Assembly (NCBI GenBank): GCA_019614645.1
Contig: JABWDB010000013.1
Location: forward strand, 1,922,001-1,986,000
From: Stratiolaelaps scimitus
Lineage: Eukaryota > Arthropoda > Arachnida > Mesostigmata > Laelapidae
Direction: 5' to 3'
DNA length: 64,000 nt
How positions within the stretch are numbered: position 1 is the stretch's first letter; each line of letters opens with the position of its first letter. Both the position numbers and the translations under genes were made by a program. Below the pieces are notes generated by a model, which saw nothing but the letters and a program-made list of their open reading frames with translations, was not told the DNA's origin and did not search any database. Positions 11,231-21,700 of the stretch are shown in pieces.

Positions 11231-13407
11231 GGCTAATACAGCGTACGACGTTCAAAATATCTGGGGGTGTTACTGTTACAAAGAAATAATTGCAAATGTT
11301 AATTTACTGCCTGCGCTACTTTTTTTTTTTTTTTCGAGCTGACCCTCAGCTGTTCCCCTATCTGACAGGCCTCAGCTCTTAACTGCCTGCGCTACCTGCA
11401 GTGTAACGAAGTACGCTGAATTAAGAGATGTTAATTGAAAAAGCAATGATTATCCCTCTGAAGAATACAAGGGCATCGTACCACGGATCGACGAAGAACA
11501 GCTTCTCCGAGCACAAGCTGATGTTCCATTAGCCTAAGCTTGGAGTTACACATCAGAAGAATCACGACAATGCATTCGAAATTTGAGGTCATTACCTTTT
11601 TTAGTTCTCCTTCTAGGCTTTTTGGTTTCGGCAGGTGGAGGCCCCGCTTGTGGAGGGGGGCCCTGTTGTGCCGACGTCATTGGCGAATATTGCTGCTGCT
11701 GAGGCGGCGGTGGTAAACCTGCCTGGGATGGCGTAGGTGCCGGCGCATAGCCCTGCTGGCCACCGTACGGAGAAAACATCTGTGGCGGTTGTTGACCCTG
11801 TACGGGCCCCTGACCCGTTGGCGCAGGCGGAATCGAGCCTCGATTCAGGCTCGGACTGCTTGGGTAGGGCGAAGGCGGCAGAGGCTCATTCTTCACCGGT
11901 CCGTACGGTGTTGTTTCACAATAGCCCTGATCAAAGTAGCCTCCAGTGGGTGGTGGAGGACCATGCTGAGGTGCTTGCGAATAACCACCGCCGCCGCCGC
12001 CACCACCGAATTGATCAAACTGTTGTGGAGGTGGCGGAGGAGCGTACTGATTTCCACCTTGAGAGCTCAGACCTCCCGGGGCTCCGTTAAAGGCGTTCGC
12101 TGGTGAAATGTTCGGATCATACATGCCCACCTGAGGATGCGGTGGCTGCGTTGGTCCGTAGCCTTGCGGATCAGACGGATAATAGCCTTGGGGTGGGGGC
12201 GGATACTGATCGTATTGTCGCGCGCTGGGCGAAGGCCCAGGGGGGCCTAAGCTTCCTTGGCCATCCGGCGGCGGGTACCCCCACCATTGATCGCTAGGCC
12301 CTAAGCTAGTGTTGGCATTCTGCGAGGAATAATAACTACTAAGATCTTGTTGACTCATGGGAGGAGGCCCTCCAACGGGTTGTTGAATATCGGGTGGATG
12401 ATACTGAAATATGCCAAAAGACATGAGAAATGTTACTACATTTTCAACACGCGTTGTCGTGTATATGAACTAATTCAATACTGTCATTCAGAATGTGCAC
12501 TCGATTTCAATTAGTGACTCGTTCATTCAAATCAACACGACACTCGAACAGACACTAGACAGACCGAAACGTATTGATTTTCAAGGATAAATAGTTGTAT
12601 AATTGTACAAATATTATATGTGTTATTCTAAGGCTTGATTAAGGCCTCGCAGAGAACGTCCTGGTACATAAATAATGCGGGAGTCATGATAAATCAATGA
12701 CAGGAGTTCATCATTAGAAGGAAAAATCGCTAAATCTCACCCTCTGATCCTGTGGAGCCTGTTGTGGAGGCGGAGGACCGAATGACTGCGGAGGCATATT
12801 GGGATCCCCTGGTGCTGAGTAAGGGTATTCCCCTGGGAGAGGCCCCGGCGGCTGGTACCATCCGCCAGTTGGACCTCCTTGAGTTGGCGTCTGATAGCCG
12901 GACATGGGACCTTGAGACGGCCCGGGACCCCATTGCTGGCCATACGGGTCAGGGGCGCCCGCGCCAGGAGGTTTCGGTGCGTTGTCTAGCATACCTGTAA
13001 AATTGTCGATAATTTTCGATAAAGCCACAATTCATAACAAAAAAGGTAGCTGAATGGAAAGTTAACTTAAAGTTGATCGTATTTAAAATGCGTTTTGATC
13101 GAAAATCCATCTATCAGATACGGCGAAAGTGGCCGAAAGGAGACGATTCGGGTGTATTAAAATAATAATACACCCGAATCGTCTCATTTGAAGTCTTTAA
13201 GCCTCTCGTTCCTACTTACTTAGTTCTAGATTCAAGTTACAAATCAGAGTTGTAATTATTTCATCAAGCGTTCTACATACGTTCCAGGGCCGACAGCCCC
13301 GATGTTTGAGGTGGCCCCTGCTGTTGCTGTTGCGGGGCCATGTTAGCCTGCTGTTGCTGCAAAGGAGGGCCACCAGGTACACCCTCCATCCATGGCGGAG
13401 TGGCCAT
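4038..13407 (-). CDS. RAD54L2: ARIP4/RAD54L2-like SNF2 helicase, 10 exons
   Basis: This is a nuclear Snf2-family DNA-dependent ATPase of the Rad54-like ARIP4 subfamily, which sits close to ATRX. Known members remodel chromatin, modulate nuclear-receptor transcription and act on SUMO-linked topoisomerase II lesions. Exons in order of transcription are 13407-13281, 12994-12741, 12403-11596, 11102-10357, 10000-8947, 8675-7558, 7300-7069, 6825-6548, 6217-4804 and 4240-4038. All introns are GT-AG and all phases join, giving 6234 nt or 2077 aa. Residues 1-645 are Pro/Gly/Gln-rich. Walker A GLGKT is at 960-964, the DEGH box at about 1112-1115, and motif VI (R-V-Y-R-Y-G-Q) at about 1510-1516. The run [20 protein letters not shown] and the C-terminal junction [13 protein letters not shown] are the ARIP4 form, not the ATRX form. 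The human protein is about 1470 aa, so this one carries a long extra N-terminus. The start chosen is the ATG at 13407 (A at -3, G at +4). An in-frame TGA lies upstream, but a further 5' exon is possible. Confidence 0.93.
4638..4729. repeat. About 90-bp intronic repeat, copy 1
   Basis: T-rich tract followed by TTACCGAGAACTTAAGCATA and TGTATGTATATTGCAGTTCC. It is shared with 10069-10159, including 40 consecutive identical bases (4671-4710 against 10102-10141). Both copies have the same orientation. It lies in the last intron of the ARIP4-like gene. Confidence 0.85.
4804..6217 (-). CDS. RAD54L2: ARIP4-like gene, exon 9: ARIP4 C-terminal region
   Basis: This exon encodes residues 1540-2010. It opens [21 protein letters not shown], the diagnostic ARIP4 post-helicase segment. 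A conserved-looking block follows ([39 protein letters not shown]). Two more SIM-like motifs are present: VINLDDDSS at about 1797 and VITIESE at about 1820. An LXXLL-type motif, LGGLL, lies at about 1954, inside an acidic region. The acidic tail ends NMPSSN G|GTGAGC. Without splicing at this donor the frame continues only nine codons to a stop at 4775-4777. Confidence 0.9.
6548..7300 (-). CDS. RAD54L2: ARIP4-like gene, exons 7-8: helicase C-terminal lobe
   Basis: Exons 7300-7069 and 6825-6548 encode residues 1370 to about 1539. Exon 7 carries [11 protein letters not shown] (motif IV). Exon 8 carries [37 protein letters not shown] (motif V) and [11 protein letters not shown] (motif VI, arginine finger region at about 1510-1513). 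The split codon C|GC restores Arg in YFRLDGSTS. The intron between them (6826-7068) contains a short (TAA)n run. All residues needed for ATP hydrolysis appear intact. Confidence 0.95.
7558..8675 (-). CDS. RAD54L2: ARIP4-like gene, exon 6: ATPase lobe 1 with DEGH box
   Basis: This exon encodes residues 997-1369. It contains motif II as [11 protein letters not shown] (DEGH instead of the common DEAH, as known for ARIP4/ATRX), motif III as [18 protein letters not shown], and the subfamily block [15 protein letters not shown] basic insert near 1336-1344, KKKRGRKKK, resembles an AT-hook. It sits between the two ATPase lobes, after an acidic stretch. The acceptor is TTTCAG|CTGAAT and the donor TGG|GTGCGT, phase 0. 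Confidence 0.95.
8947..10000 (-). CDS. RAD54L2: ARIP4-like gene, exon 5: acidic linker, SIM-like motifs, ATPase motif I
   Basis: This exon encodes residues 646-996. It starts with a Gly/Ser/Lys/Asp-rich spacer. A charged helical segment follows at about 740-780 ([19 protein letters not shown]...), likely a coiled coil. Two hydrophobic-plus-acidic SUMO-interaction-like motifs come next: [11 protein letters not shown] at about 849 and [13 protein letters not shown] at about 870. The first ATPase lobe begins with [17 protein letters not shown], then [12 protein letters not shown] (Walker A, Lys963) and [14 protein letters not shown] (motif Ia). It ends CAA G|GTAAGC and joins the next exon to read QNWQAEFDKW, as in ARIP4. 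Confidence 0.93.
10069..10159. repeat. About 90-bp intronic repeat, copy 2
   Basis: Second copy of the block at 4638-4729, in intron 4 of the ARIP4-like gene. Differences are confined mostly to the T-rich part and a few positions after TTGCAGTTCC. Confidence 0.85.
10357..12994 (-). CDS. RAD54L2: ARIP4-like gene, exons 2-4: low-complexity N-terminal region
   Basis: Exons 12994-12741, 12403-11596 and 11102-10357 encode residues 43 to about 645. The composition is almost entirely Pro, Gly, Gln, Tyr, Met and Ser, with repeated short PPP, QQQ and GGG runs and '[11 protein letters not shown]'-like blocks. This resembles the prion-like low-complexity regions of Osa/ARID1- and FUS-type nuclear proteins. 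A basic patch, [11 protein letters not shown], spans the exon 3/exon 4 junction and is a candidate nuclear localisation signal. Exon 4 ends in an acidic/Ser/Thr stretch (DDDPSK). I see no folded domain here. Compared with vertebrate ARIP4 this whole segment is extra, as far as I know the family. Confidence 0.88.
11306..11395 (-). mobile_element. 5'-truncated SINE fragment with poly(A) tail and 14-bp target duplication
   Basis: The insert is 11320-11381. Read on the minus strand it ends ...CCTGTCAGATAGGGGAACAGC, then the hairpin AGCTGA-GGG-TCAGCT (11337-11351), then CG and a run of about 15 A. It is flanked by perfect 14-bp direct repeats ACTGCCTGCGCTAC at 11306-11319 and 11382-11395. Poly(A) plus flanking duplication shows retroposition. 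The fragment sits in intron 3 of the ARIP4-like gene, in the same orientation as the gene. Confidence 0.8.
13140..13185. repeat. Perfect inverted repeat, 20-bp arms, 6-base spacer
   Basis: The left arm GAGACGATTCGGGTGTATTA (13140-13159) and the right arm (13166-13185) are exact reverse complements around AAATAA. It lies in intron 1 of the ARIP4-like gene and would fold into a strong RNA hairpin if transcribed. Confidence 0.95.
13281..13407 (-). CDS. RAD54L2: ARIP4-like gene, first coding exon
   Basis: This exon encodes 42 residues starting MATPPWMEG, followed by two glutamine runs and SGLSALE. It ends C|GTATGT, and its single leftover base joins the next exon (GT ATG CTA) to give Arg-Met-Leu-Asp. 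The frame stays open upstream to a TGA about 66 bases before the ATG. An untranslated leader or an upstream acceptor (for example the CAG directly before the ATG) therefore cannot be separated by eye. Confidence 0.7.
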
Positions 13408-15545
13408 CCTGCAGCTGTTGACGAATGGTAAGGCAGCCTCTGTAGGAGGCTCACCGCCCCCAGGCTGCCTCCACGAAGAAGCTCATCTCGGACGCAGGGC
13501 GCGGGGACACCGATGCGAACGTCAGGGTCTCTGAAACTGCTGCTGTTGATGGCAATCACGCAAGCAGGACACACACGCCATCATGCAGACGATTAAGACT
13601 TTGTGTTTTACATACAATGAACCTAATATTTGAGTTTTTATTGCTCTATCTATGAGCGTTCATTCTATAGGTAAATAATGCTCTAACGGTTACGATGAAT
13701 ATCGTTGTTAATGATCACATGTATTTAGCAACCTTGTTCGTTAACGTTTGGGTATTGTCTTCAGTATTCTGATCAACATCCGAAATAGTCATCGTTTTAC
13801 GTAGCCCATCTTTTGTAGCCTCACCGAAGGCTTTGCAAAAGAATGTAGTCGTCAAGGACTAAGTTTCCTATCACAGGATTTGAACCCGGGATCTCCAGCA
13901 TCGCCTCCAGAGAACTAGTCGTACAGAAGGCAGTAGCCTGTTGACCTTAGTCTCCCTCTCTTCGAGAGAGTTCGAACCCACACAGGATTCGAATCCTCTG
14001 GCTATCTGTAGCGTGAGACAGCGAGTTAGACGTATTCATCAGCCCAGGCCACAGAATACGCAGCTTTTTAGTATACTGAAATATCTCATGCAAGCTCGTC
14101 CCAACTGCCGTGGCATAAACGTCCGAAAAAACACGCGTGCATCCATAAAGCGATGGCCATTACTCGGTCATGGCGAACACTTCATCAGCACAACGGTGGA
14201 AGTGGCCGATCAACGTTTTCACGACTGAGATATATTTGACATAATATGTTCACATTGGTTTATGATAACCCCAATAAGCTCAGAATGTACATGTCATCGA
14301 TGGAAAGCAGGAAGCGAAATGCACGCAGCATCGATAAAATAACAACACAGCCGAAAGACTGCCAAGAACAAGTCGTTAAAACATATTTTACCACAAGTTA
14401 CCCAATCAAATGTTGAAAAAATGATTTCTGAACGAGCTAAGTGTCCACCAACAACATATATGTTTTATTGGAAAGAAGCCCATATTTCTCGATTCATATT
14501 GTGTTAGAGGTTTCCAATAGTTGAGGAATTGCCTTTCCAATAGTTGCCTATGTTTCGTTAGGTCATAGGAACAAGCTTTCTTTAGAGAATACAGTGAGAG
14601 TTTCTCGATATATTTTAGAATACTTGCAACATTGACGTGTCTGCCGGTGAACTATGCTAATATCAAATACCGGACACGAGTTGCATTGCGCAGCTCGTAT
14701 AGGCTGCGACGATGTAGGGATAACCCATTCTCCATGATTACAGGAAGACATGAGACGTTTTCGAGATTTGTCAGTGACAGCCGAACACATTTATCTGCTT
14801 TGCATAACAGTATATATAATAGTGTTAGGAAGGGCAAACTGCCTCAATTAGTTTGAAAAATACAATCTGTGTGGTGGGATTCTAACCGACCCACTAAAAA
14901 CAGACCCAATTTGCCTCTTTAATTATATAGAGGTTCAATCATATCCGTAGCGCTCTTAGTTCACTGTACATTCTAAGGGAAACTATAACTTCTCTTAGTG
15001 AGATGAAATCTCTCGCAATATTCTTCCCCCGACGCAATAATTGATAACCATTATCCTATACTCCCTCTCCTCTCCATAGATATATATCCACCACATTCAT
15101 TGTCTGTGCTATGGCCCTGCGGTCCAAGCAGTGCTTTACGGATCTTCGGATTGAGCTACTTACTGTTAGACAAGGACACGGTAGGTTAACCTATTTCATA
15201 AGTATTGTCTAGCAATTACCGACCCTTGGAGGTGGTGGAGAACTACCCGGGTCTGTGAGGCCCAAACTCGGCAGTCACTACGCCTCCTGAGTGACCCTTG
15301 TGCATCATACATTCCCGAAACTACCCGCATTAAAAAATAGTTGACCCACTACTTCATGTTCCAATGTGTCAATAAAGTAAGTTCGGAATCTGTTTATCCT
15401 GTACATGTTTTATTAACGCGATCTATAATGACCAAAGCTCTAACAAAACGGACGACACTCACGGTGCAACTCAACGAGGCCACGTAATTCCTCTTATTGG
15501 TGATATACAATCCGGAAATGAATATATAATACGATTATTTAACAA

Positions 15546-15574
15546 ATAACAGTACCAGCCTTAACGTAACTTGA

Positions 15575-15605
<31 letters not shown>

Positions 15606-15635
15606 TTCAAGTTACACTAAGAATGGTACTGTTAT
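15546..15635. repeat. Long inverted repeat around a (TA)n core
   Basis: The left arm begins ATAACAGTACCA and ends GTAACTTGAATAT. The right arm is its reverse complement with about four mismatches over some 31 bases. The spacer is (TA)n. The palindromic architecture could be a tiny fold-back transposon or a hairpin transcript. Confidence 0.8.
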
Positions 15636-17906
15636 ATATATATTATATATATAGGTGTTCGTGTCTTCTGTGCAAAACTATTACGTCCATTAAAAAATTA
15701 TCTATGACACGCACGACAATAATCGTCAATCTCTTCGTCGATCGGTCCGTCGATATTCGATGAGTAGCAATGTGTGGGTGATACCTTGACCTACTGATCA
15801 CGTTGAGGGCAGCGCAAAAAATATCACGAGTTAACGAAGTTACCATCGCATCGTAGTAAACCCTTTGGATGAGAGGGACATTTAAGTGATGATGTGTGAC
15901 TATTAGCAGCAGTAGCAGTAGAAGTACTAGGAGCACGATGTGGGCCAATCAAGTCCAAAGTCACACTGCTCATTTATCCGCAGAAATAATCAAACACAAG
16001 ACAGATCGACAGAATTACGAGCTCAACGATCATTAATTCTATTGAGTGATCGGGTCCGTGTTGGATGTGGCCATCCAGTCAGTTGTGTTAGAGACTGCAG
16101 GAGGGTCGACACTCGATACGGGGTCACAGTCGTCACATAGAACATAGAGTGGGAGGCCTCCGTTCCCCTATTTCAAAACAACCGCGGCCGTTACACGAGA
16201 GGACGAAATCGCTTCGAATTTACTTCCAATCGCTTACCACGAGAGATCTATTGATCTATGACACGCAAGCAGTAAAATTAGCTTTTCGAGAATAATTCAC
16301 AAGGTAGACCCCAAGCCACCTGCAGTCATTTAGGTTGATTTCAATATCTAGTAGTTGCCTCTTATACAGTGAAACCAACAAAACACTCGAGAACAACAAC
16401 AGCAATAGCAGCAAAATACCGGGTCGAGGGGGTCGATTACTACGGGTCAAACTCCGAAAATAACACGGCTTCGAACAGGTTGCTTGATTCAAGAAAGTCG
16501 TTTGTTTGTTTGTTTAACTCGGTACAATACACCCTTTTCACCAGAGGTCGCTCGTAGAGAAAACGGATCTAATCTGGCGAAACTATCGAGACAGGCCATC
16601 CACGAAACTCACTGTCCAGTTTATGTAATTCATTTTCATTCCTTACTTCACAGAATAGTACAGCGCCATTTTTGAAGTGCGTACTAGCGTTGTGGCACCA
16701 TCGTCATAAACAGAGCCGGCGCAATCGTTCGCCACCGTAGGCACCGCCACTGCCTACCTGACGATTCACTCAACCTGCATCAAAATAATACATCGTACAT
16801 CCCCAACTGTCGGCCACAACCATCAGCCAGTTAGTTAGCTACCGGGGCAACCTGCACCAGCAGCGGACCTAGCGCTGCTTCATGGAAACCGATCTCCTAC
16901 GATGTAATAGGGGTTATCGGTTAACGTTATATCTGGCGTTCGTATGGCTTGTACCGCTTGAGGAGTCGGATGATGAAATCCTGCCAGTTGAGTTACCTCT
17001 GAGCTATCTCTCAATCGAGACTGCAACGTCACCTGCTTTCTTCGATATCCACCGTGTTCGGGATTTCTCCAGAACACATCCCCCCTGCGCTCTCGTAGGG
17101 GGATCCTGTGCTGTGTGTGGCCCCCGTTTACCCCATCGAAAACCTCGAGAGCCTGATAAACTGGCAGTGACAATTATCACCGTCAAATCACTCACTGCCG
17201 ACCCACAACGATAATATGGGAATATTGGCAACGACAAACGGTATCGTCGGGTTCCAACACGAATGTTGCTGGTTGTGATGTTTGTCGCTGAAAAACGTCA
17301 GGCTCCATTCTCTGTATGGCTCGCATTCGTTCGCTTGCGGCTCCTGCCGGCCGTCGATCGTGTGGCTTTGGCAGTGCAAAGCAGAGGCGCCCAACTGGTC
17401 ATTAACCCCGCTCGAGTGATGGTGGTCCATTGGTTCCTGTATGCGGGATGCATTGAGAATGATCCCATCGCGGCAGAAGTAGACGACTCCCGCCACTGCC
17501 AAGTGGTTTCTGTATGCACCCATCTACCGACAAATATTTACTTGGGAACACTAATTTAGGTAAATGCAGATTGCAGTCCGGGTCAGACCCGCCCGAACGA
17601 ATGGAAACTCACCCGCAGGAGACCAAGAGGTCCGAACCATTTCTTGGGCTGTCGAACGTATGGCTGCACTAGCTAGCCTCGGTACTTAGCGCGATCGTCG
17701 AGCCTCCAGAGGCTTTCGGGGTAACGATGTTACTAAACTGTATGTCGTCGGTGTCTGTATGCGTGTACTTCCACCTATGCGTATATCTAGCTGAGGGACA
17801 GACAGCAGACTTCAATGAACGGTCCTATAGCACCTCCGACACCGCATAAACCTTCATACACAATATCACTCAAGCACTTTCAATCAACCCCAGATTTTTA
17901 CTGTGC

Positions 17907-17907
<1 letters not shown>

Positions 17908-17937
<30 letters not shown>
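17908..17937. repeat. (GAC)10 trinucleotide repeat
   Basis: Ten perfect GAC units are followed about 20 bases later by a GCGGCA/GCAGCA-rich tract. Frames over it code poly-Asp or poly-Ala/Ser, but no gene is supported here. Confidence 0.95.
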
Positions 17938-17941
<4 letters not shown>

Positions 17942-18338
17942 TCTGCCAGTGTAAGCTCGAGACGGCGGCAGCGGCAGCGGCGGCAGCAGCAACGACAAGA
18001 TGCATCGCTTCGCGGCCGGGCCGTGTCCCTTCGAGGTACGACACTGTCACATTAACCACAAGTAACAGTCCACGGGGCACGAATAGCGGCACAACGATGG
18101 CCACACGGGATAGCCCCAGCTAAGTTGCAACTGCACTGGGCAATTTTTTCGACAGGCCCAATCATATAGAGGCACAGCACTCACTGCTACTACTGGTGAG
18201 GCAAGTAGCGAGCCAGCCAGGTAGATCGGCAGGCAGTGTGCCAGACCAGCAGCTTCCCTTCTTGAATCCCTCGGCACACACAGCAGATACTCACACTCAC
18301 ACACACAGAGACACACAAAAATAAGATGTCCACACTCG

Positions 18339-18349
18339 GCAAGATGGCG
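18339..18349 (+). promoter_or_regulatory. YY1-like motif in a GC/trinucleotide-rich stretch
   Basis: The plus strand reads GCAAGATGGCG. The surrounding 17.8-18.5 kb has (GAC)n, GC-rich and (CA)n tracts unlike the AT-rich flanks, so it could be a promoter-like island. A candidate is a distal leader exon of the ARIP4-like gene about 5 kb downstream on the minus strand, where a good minus-strand donor (GCGG|GTGAGT, near 17607-17613) is present. The link to any gene is speculative. Confidence 0.25.
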
Positions 18350-18682
18350 TTTTGTTTACTAAATAGACGGACCCGCAGGAGCAGACGACAACGTCGAGTC
18401 GACCACGGCTTAGAAGATGCAGGCAGAGAGGTGGCGCCGACATTTAACCTGATCTTCTACGCGGGCGCGAGTTTAGACCAGAGAGGATGACGAGGGGATG
18501 TCAAATAGTTTGTGGGATGATTCAACGAGGCTCTTAGCGGTTAAATTGAGATAGATAGCGTTTAACAGAAAGGATCCAGTTTGGGGTGTGTCTTGTTGGA
18601 AATTGCGAAGCTGGTGAAGGTCTGGATCGCAATATGATGTCCTTTATCAACGCAAGCTCAGGAGAAGAACTGGGGTAATGTG

Positions 18683-18790
18683 GTTCGCGCGGTAGCTTGG
18701 ACGGCGCGAAGGCTCTTGCTGTTCGAGGTCGAGGGTTTGAGCTCCGTGCAGTGACGTGTATCTTTGTTGCAAATTCAATAAAAACCTATA
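18683..18790 (+). mobile_element. Possible distant member of the second SINE family
   Basis: GCGCGGTAGCTTGGACGGCG, a B-box-like GGGTTTGAGCTCC, and an ending GTTGCAAATTCAATAAAAACC follow the same order as the 33.1-kb SINE. The middle is shorter. Resemblance is clear only in the head and tail. Confidence 0.4.
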
Positions 18791-21700
18791 TCATACGAAA
18801 AGGATAACTTCAGTACTCGATCAAATAGATGTTAAACTTGTATCGCAATTAATTTAACTGACCTAATCAGTATGTTATTTCTTATAGTCATCAGAAAATT
18901 AAACATAACACCAACTTTATCGAACCCGGTTCAAGTGTCTATTTCATAAGAGCTTATTTAGGCAAAGTCTCAGGTTCGCCTCATACTGAAAAATCTCGTT
19001 GCGTATTTACTTGCCATGGGCTTTGTCCGACAGCAGTTTCTCGAGAAAATGTTAGGAAAAGTGATATAACAAATTATATTAATTTCATTTAAAATGTATC
19101 ACCTCCTTACCGCCGGATGTGAAAATTCCCAATAATCAATTTGTGTCAGTAAACCTTACCTATTGACCAAAGTCGATGCATTGAATTTCGGCGATGGAAG
19201 GCGTCCTAACGGACCGAAACCTTGACAGGTGTTCCAAGCTAATCTTTGTCCAGTCCAATATCCTAGCACCACATGTTCTGTTAATGTAATTTACGACATC
19301 AGTTCATCTAAAAATGCAATTTCCTCAATCATATATCAGTGTTAGCCCATTTTATTCTACACGATAGAGCTGATATATAGCGTCGATTAACAATTAGCGT
19401 CGTCCCCTTCACTGTTAAAACAATAGAAAATAGTTCGGTGTTTTCTCGCGTTGTCGAGCCAAAGGTCGTATTTTTTCCATTGCGAGCGCACTGTCACATT
19501 ATATATAAATATAAGCATTATATAAAATAAAGTTACGATATTATTATTATTAGAGAGAAGAAACATTCTGCCGACAAACTAGAGGAAAATATTTGATTTC
19601 GTCATTTTCCACACCAGCTGAATATTTTCTGCAAATCCAAACCGTGCAACGTAGTTGAGAATATAGCGAAATAATTTTTAAAGTAAAAAAAAAAATTGAT
19701 TATTGTTTAAAGTAAATTTTCCCTAAAAAGCCGATCATTTTAGTCGTCCTTGCACACAACGCTTTACTACTATAATATAAATAGTGAATGAACTTGCTCA
19801 CTAGTCCATTGATCCATTGAAGTCCATTGATCTGACTATGATACGAGGACTAACAGTAGACTATTGTAGCAAATAGCATAGTTTTATGCGTGTTCACCAC
19901 GACTATGTGGAAATTGACGATTACGTTTAGAATAGGATTCAGCTAACTAGGTCAGAGTAGACAAATAGCATTGTCGTCTTGCAGCAGCTATGCTTCTAGT
20001 TCATTATCATAAGCGATGTCATCCACTGCCCACTCCATGCAGACGCGCATTCCTTTCTATCTTTATTCACACGCAATTATGAAACGTATATCCTGGAAAA
20101 CGTAATCGAACTATGGAACCACAATTGTGATTCTTGTATGTACAATTCATCCCTCAGAACGTTTAAAAAAAAACCAACAACAACCAATATCGAAACGAAG
20201 TGCAAAATTTGTAAATTTCTGGAAAACTTTCCAAGTTGATTGATTCCAATTAGATTCTGATACACAAAAAACAGACAGTAACCAACTTCCGACTTCGTCA
20301 CCGTGAATTTCGCCCGCTTCTCTCCCCTATTACCATTGAGATCTGACGTTGATCCTACGTCCACCTATGCTAATATGACATGTATATTTTAACAACGAAT
20401 ACGATCTTGTTTTTCTTTTTGCCAAGGCGATTACATCGGAAATCTTGAAAGTGTAGAAGGCGCTAGCCGCTTTGTCGTTGCATTAGCACCACGAAATGAA
20501 AAAGGTGAACTTTGACTTTGTCGTGAAACTGGTGCCCTGCACAAGATCTCCCTATCTAGCTCCTCCCGAAGAGCTGTTAACCAGCTCGGATATCGAAGAA
20601 AGAAGACAATTAGACGGATGGCGAGTCTTCATAGAACAGAGAAGAAGCCATGCCTTTTACTATCCTCTTCCTTCTTGGCCACTCGCCCCTCGAGGGATCT
20701 GACCTACTTACTCAGTATTGCATACGCATGACTTCCCAATGGAACGCAAAAGCATTAAAGGATGTGCGGCGATCTATTTACTTTTCAAATGTCAACCCGT
20801 GCTGTATTAATACCTTCACAGTGTTTGTGTCGCACTGTTCCATATGCAAGCAAACTGTGTTGTTACTTCACTTACTTCGCCATTTCATGTATGCTTCATT
20901 TGTGCTATTAAGTATTAAGTACGAGCATATAATGACTAATGCCGACTAGTCAAGTTCTACGGAGGCTGAATTAACATTAAATCTTATAGTGAAAACAATA
21001 GTAAGGAATGGCAGCAGGGGAGGTTCTATTCCAGACGGTGGCATATGTGACGAGTAACATCGAGGAACGATGGAGCTCGTCGCCACTAATTATTTGGTAA
21101 CAGAAATGGCCCGCTTCTATAATTAACTCGAGCTCGAAATGGGTAATAAATTGTTGGTAAATAAAGCAACTTCTTCTTGAGAAATCGGATGTCCGGCCGA
21201 ACATATTATTATTATTAAGCTGTTATTTCTAGATGTGTACGTTATTTTACAACGTGTCTACTGTACGATACAATGATTGCAGCAAACATGTAACATGCGT
21301 CTTAACAATGAGACCTATAAACATGGTTGAAACAACTGCAACCAGAGCGCAACTCGTGAGACCAACCAGCGAAGTAGGTTCGAGATTTCATAAGAGCAGA
21401 CAAATCACAGTAAGCTAGCAGACACATACGTGCACTTCGCAGGACAACGACTCGATAAACGTGAGCACTTGTTTTGATAGCGTGAAATTACACCATTGAG
21501 CCTGGCAGCCTTCCGCTTAATCAGTATTCAATTTGCCGAGGTCTCGAAGTTACAATCTAGCTTTATAGCGGATCCTAACTCTTCGATAAAGTCGGTTGAT
21601 CATGAAGTAGAGTCGTGTCCGATCTCCCGCTGACATCCGATGCGTCCTCAATACCGGAATCTGTCGAGATGAACCTATCCACTTGGGTTTGTTTTAAGAC

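Larger units (their letters stand above)
13408..18300. other. Upstream flank of the ARIP4-like gene, repeats only
   Basis: I see no supported coding sequence. The region has two minus-strand tRNA-like B-box sequences (near 13876-13892 and 13980-14000), a long inverted repeat at 15546-15635, and a (GTTT)n tract near 16500. A more GC-rich stretch starts near 17.2 kb, with overlapping open frames on both strands that look non-coding. Confidence 0.45.

Noticed and set aside
13870..14010. Two minus-strand B-box-like sequences
   Set aside because: GGTTCAAATCC and GGATTCGAATCC are present, but no A box, body or tail matching a known copy in the window could be defined, so they are mentioned only in the flank description.
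16940..17020. tRNA-like string (ATAGCTCAGAGGTAACTCAA, minus strand) with a possible CAT anticodon loop
   Set aside because: The acceptor and T arms do not pair and the B box is poor. It is not a functional tRNA and is too weak to call a SINE.
17815..18123. 103-codon frame with poly-Asp and poly-Ala
   Set aside because: It is produced by (GAC)n and GC-rich triplet repeats. Frames are open on both strands and there is no domain or splice partner.
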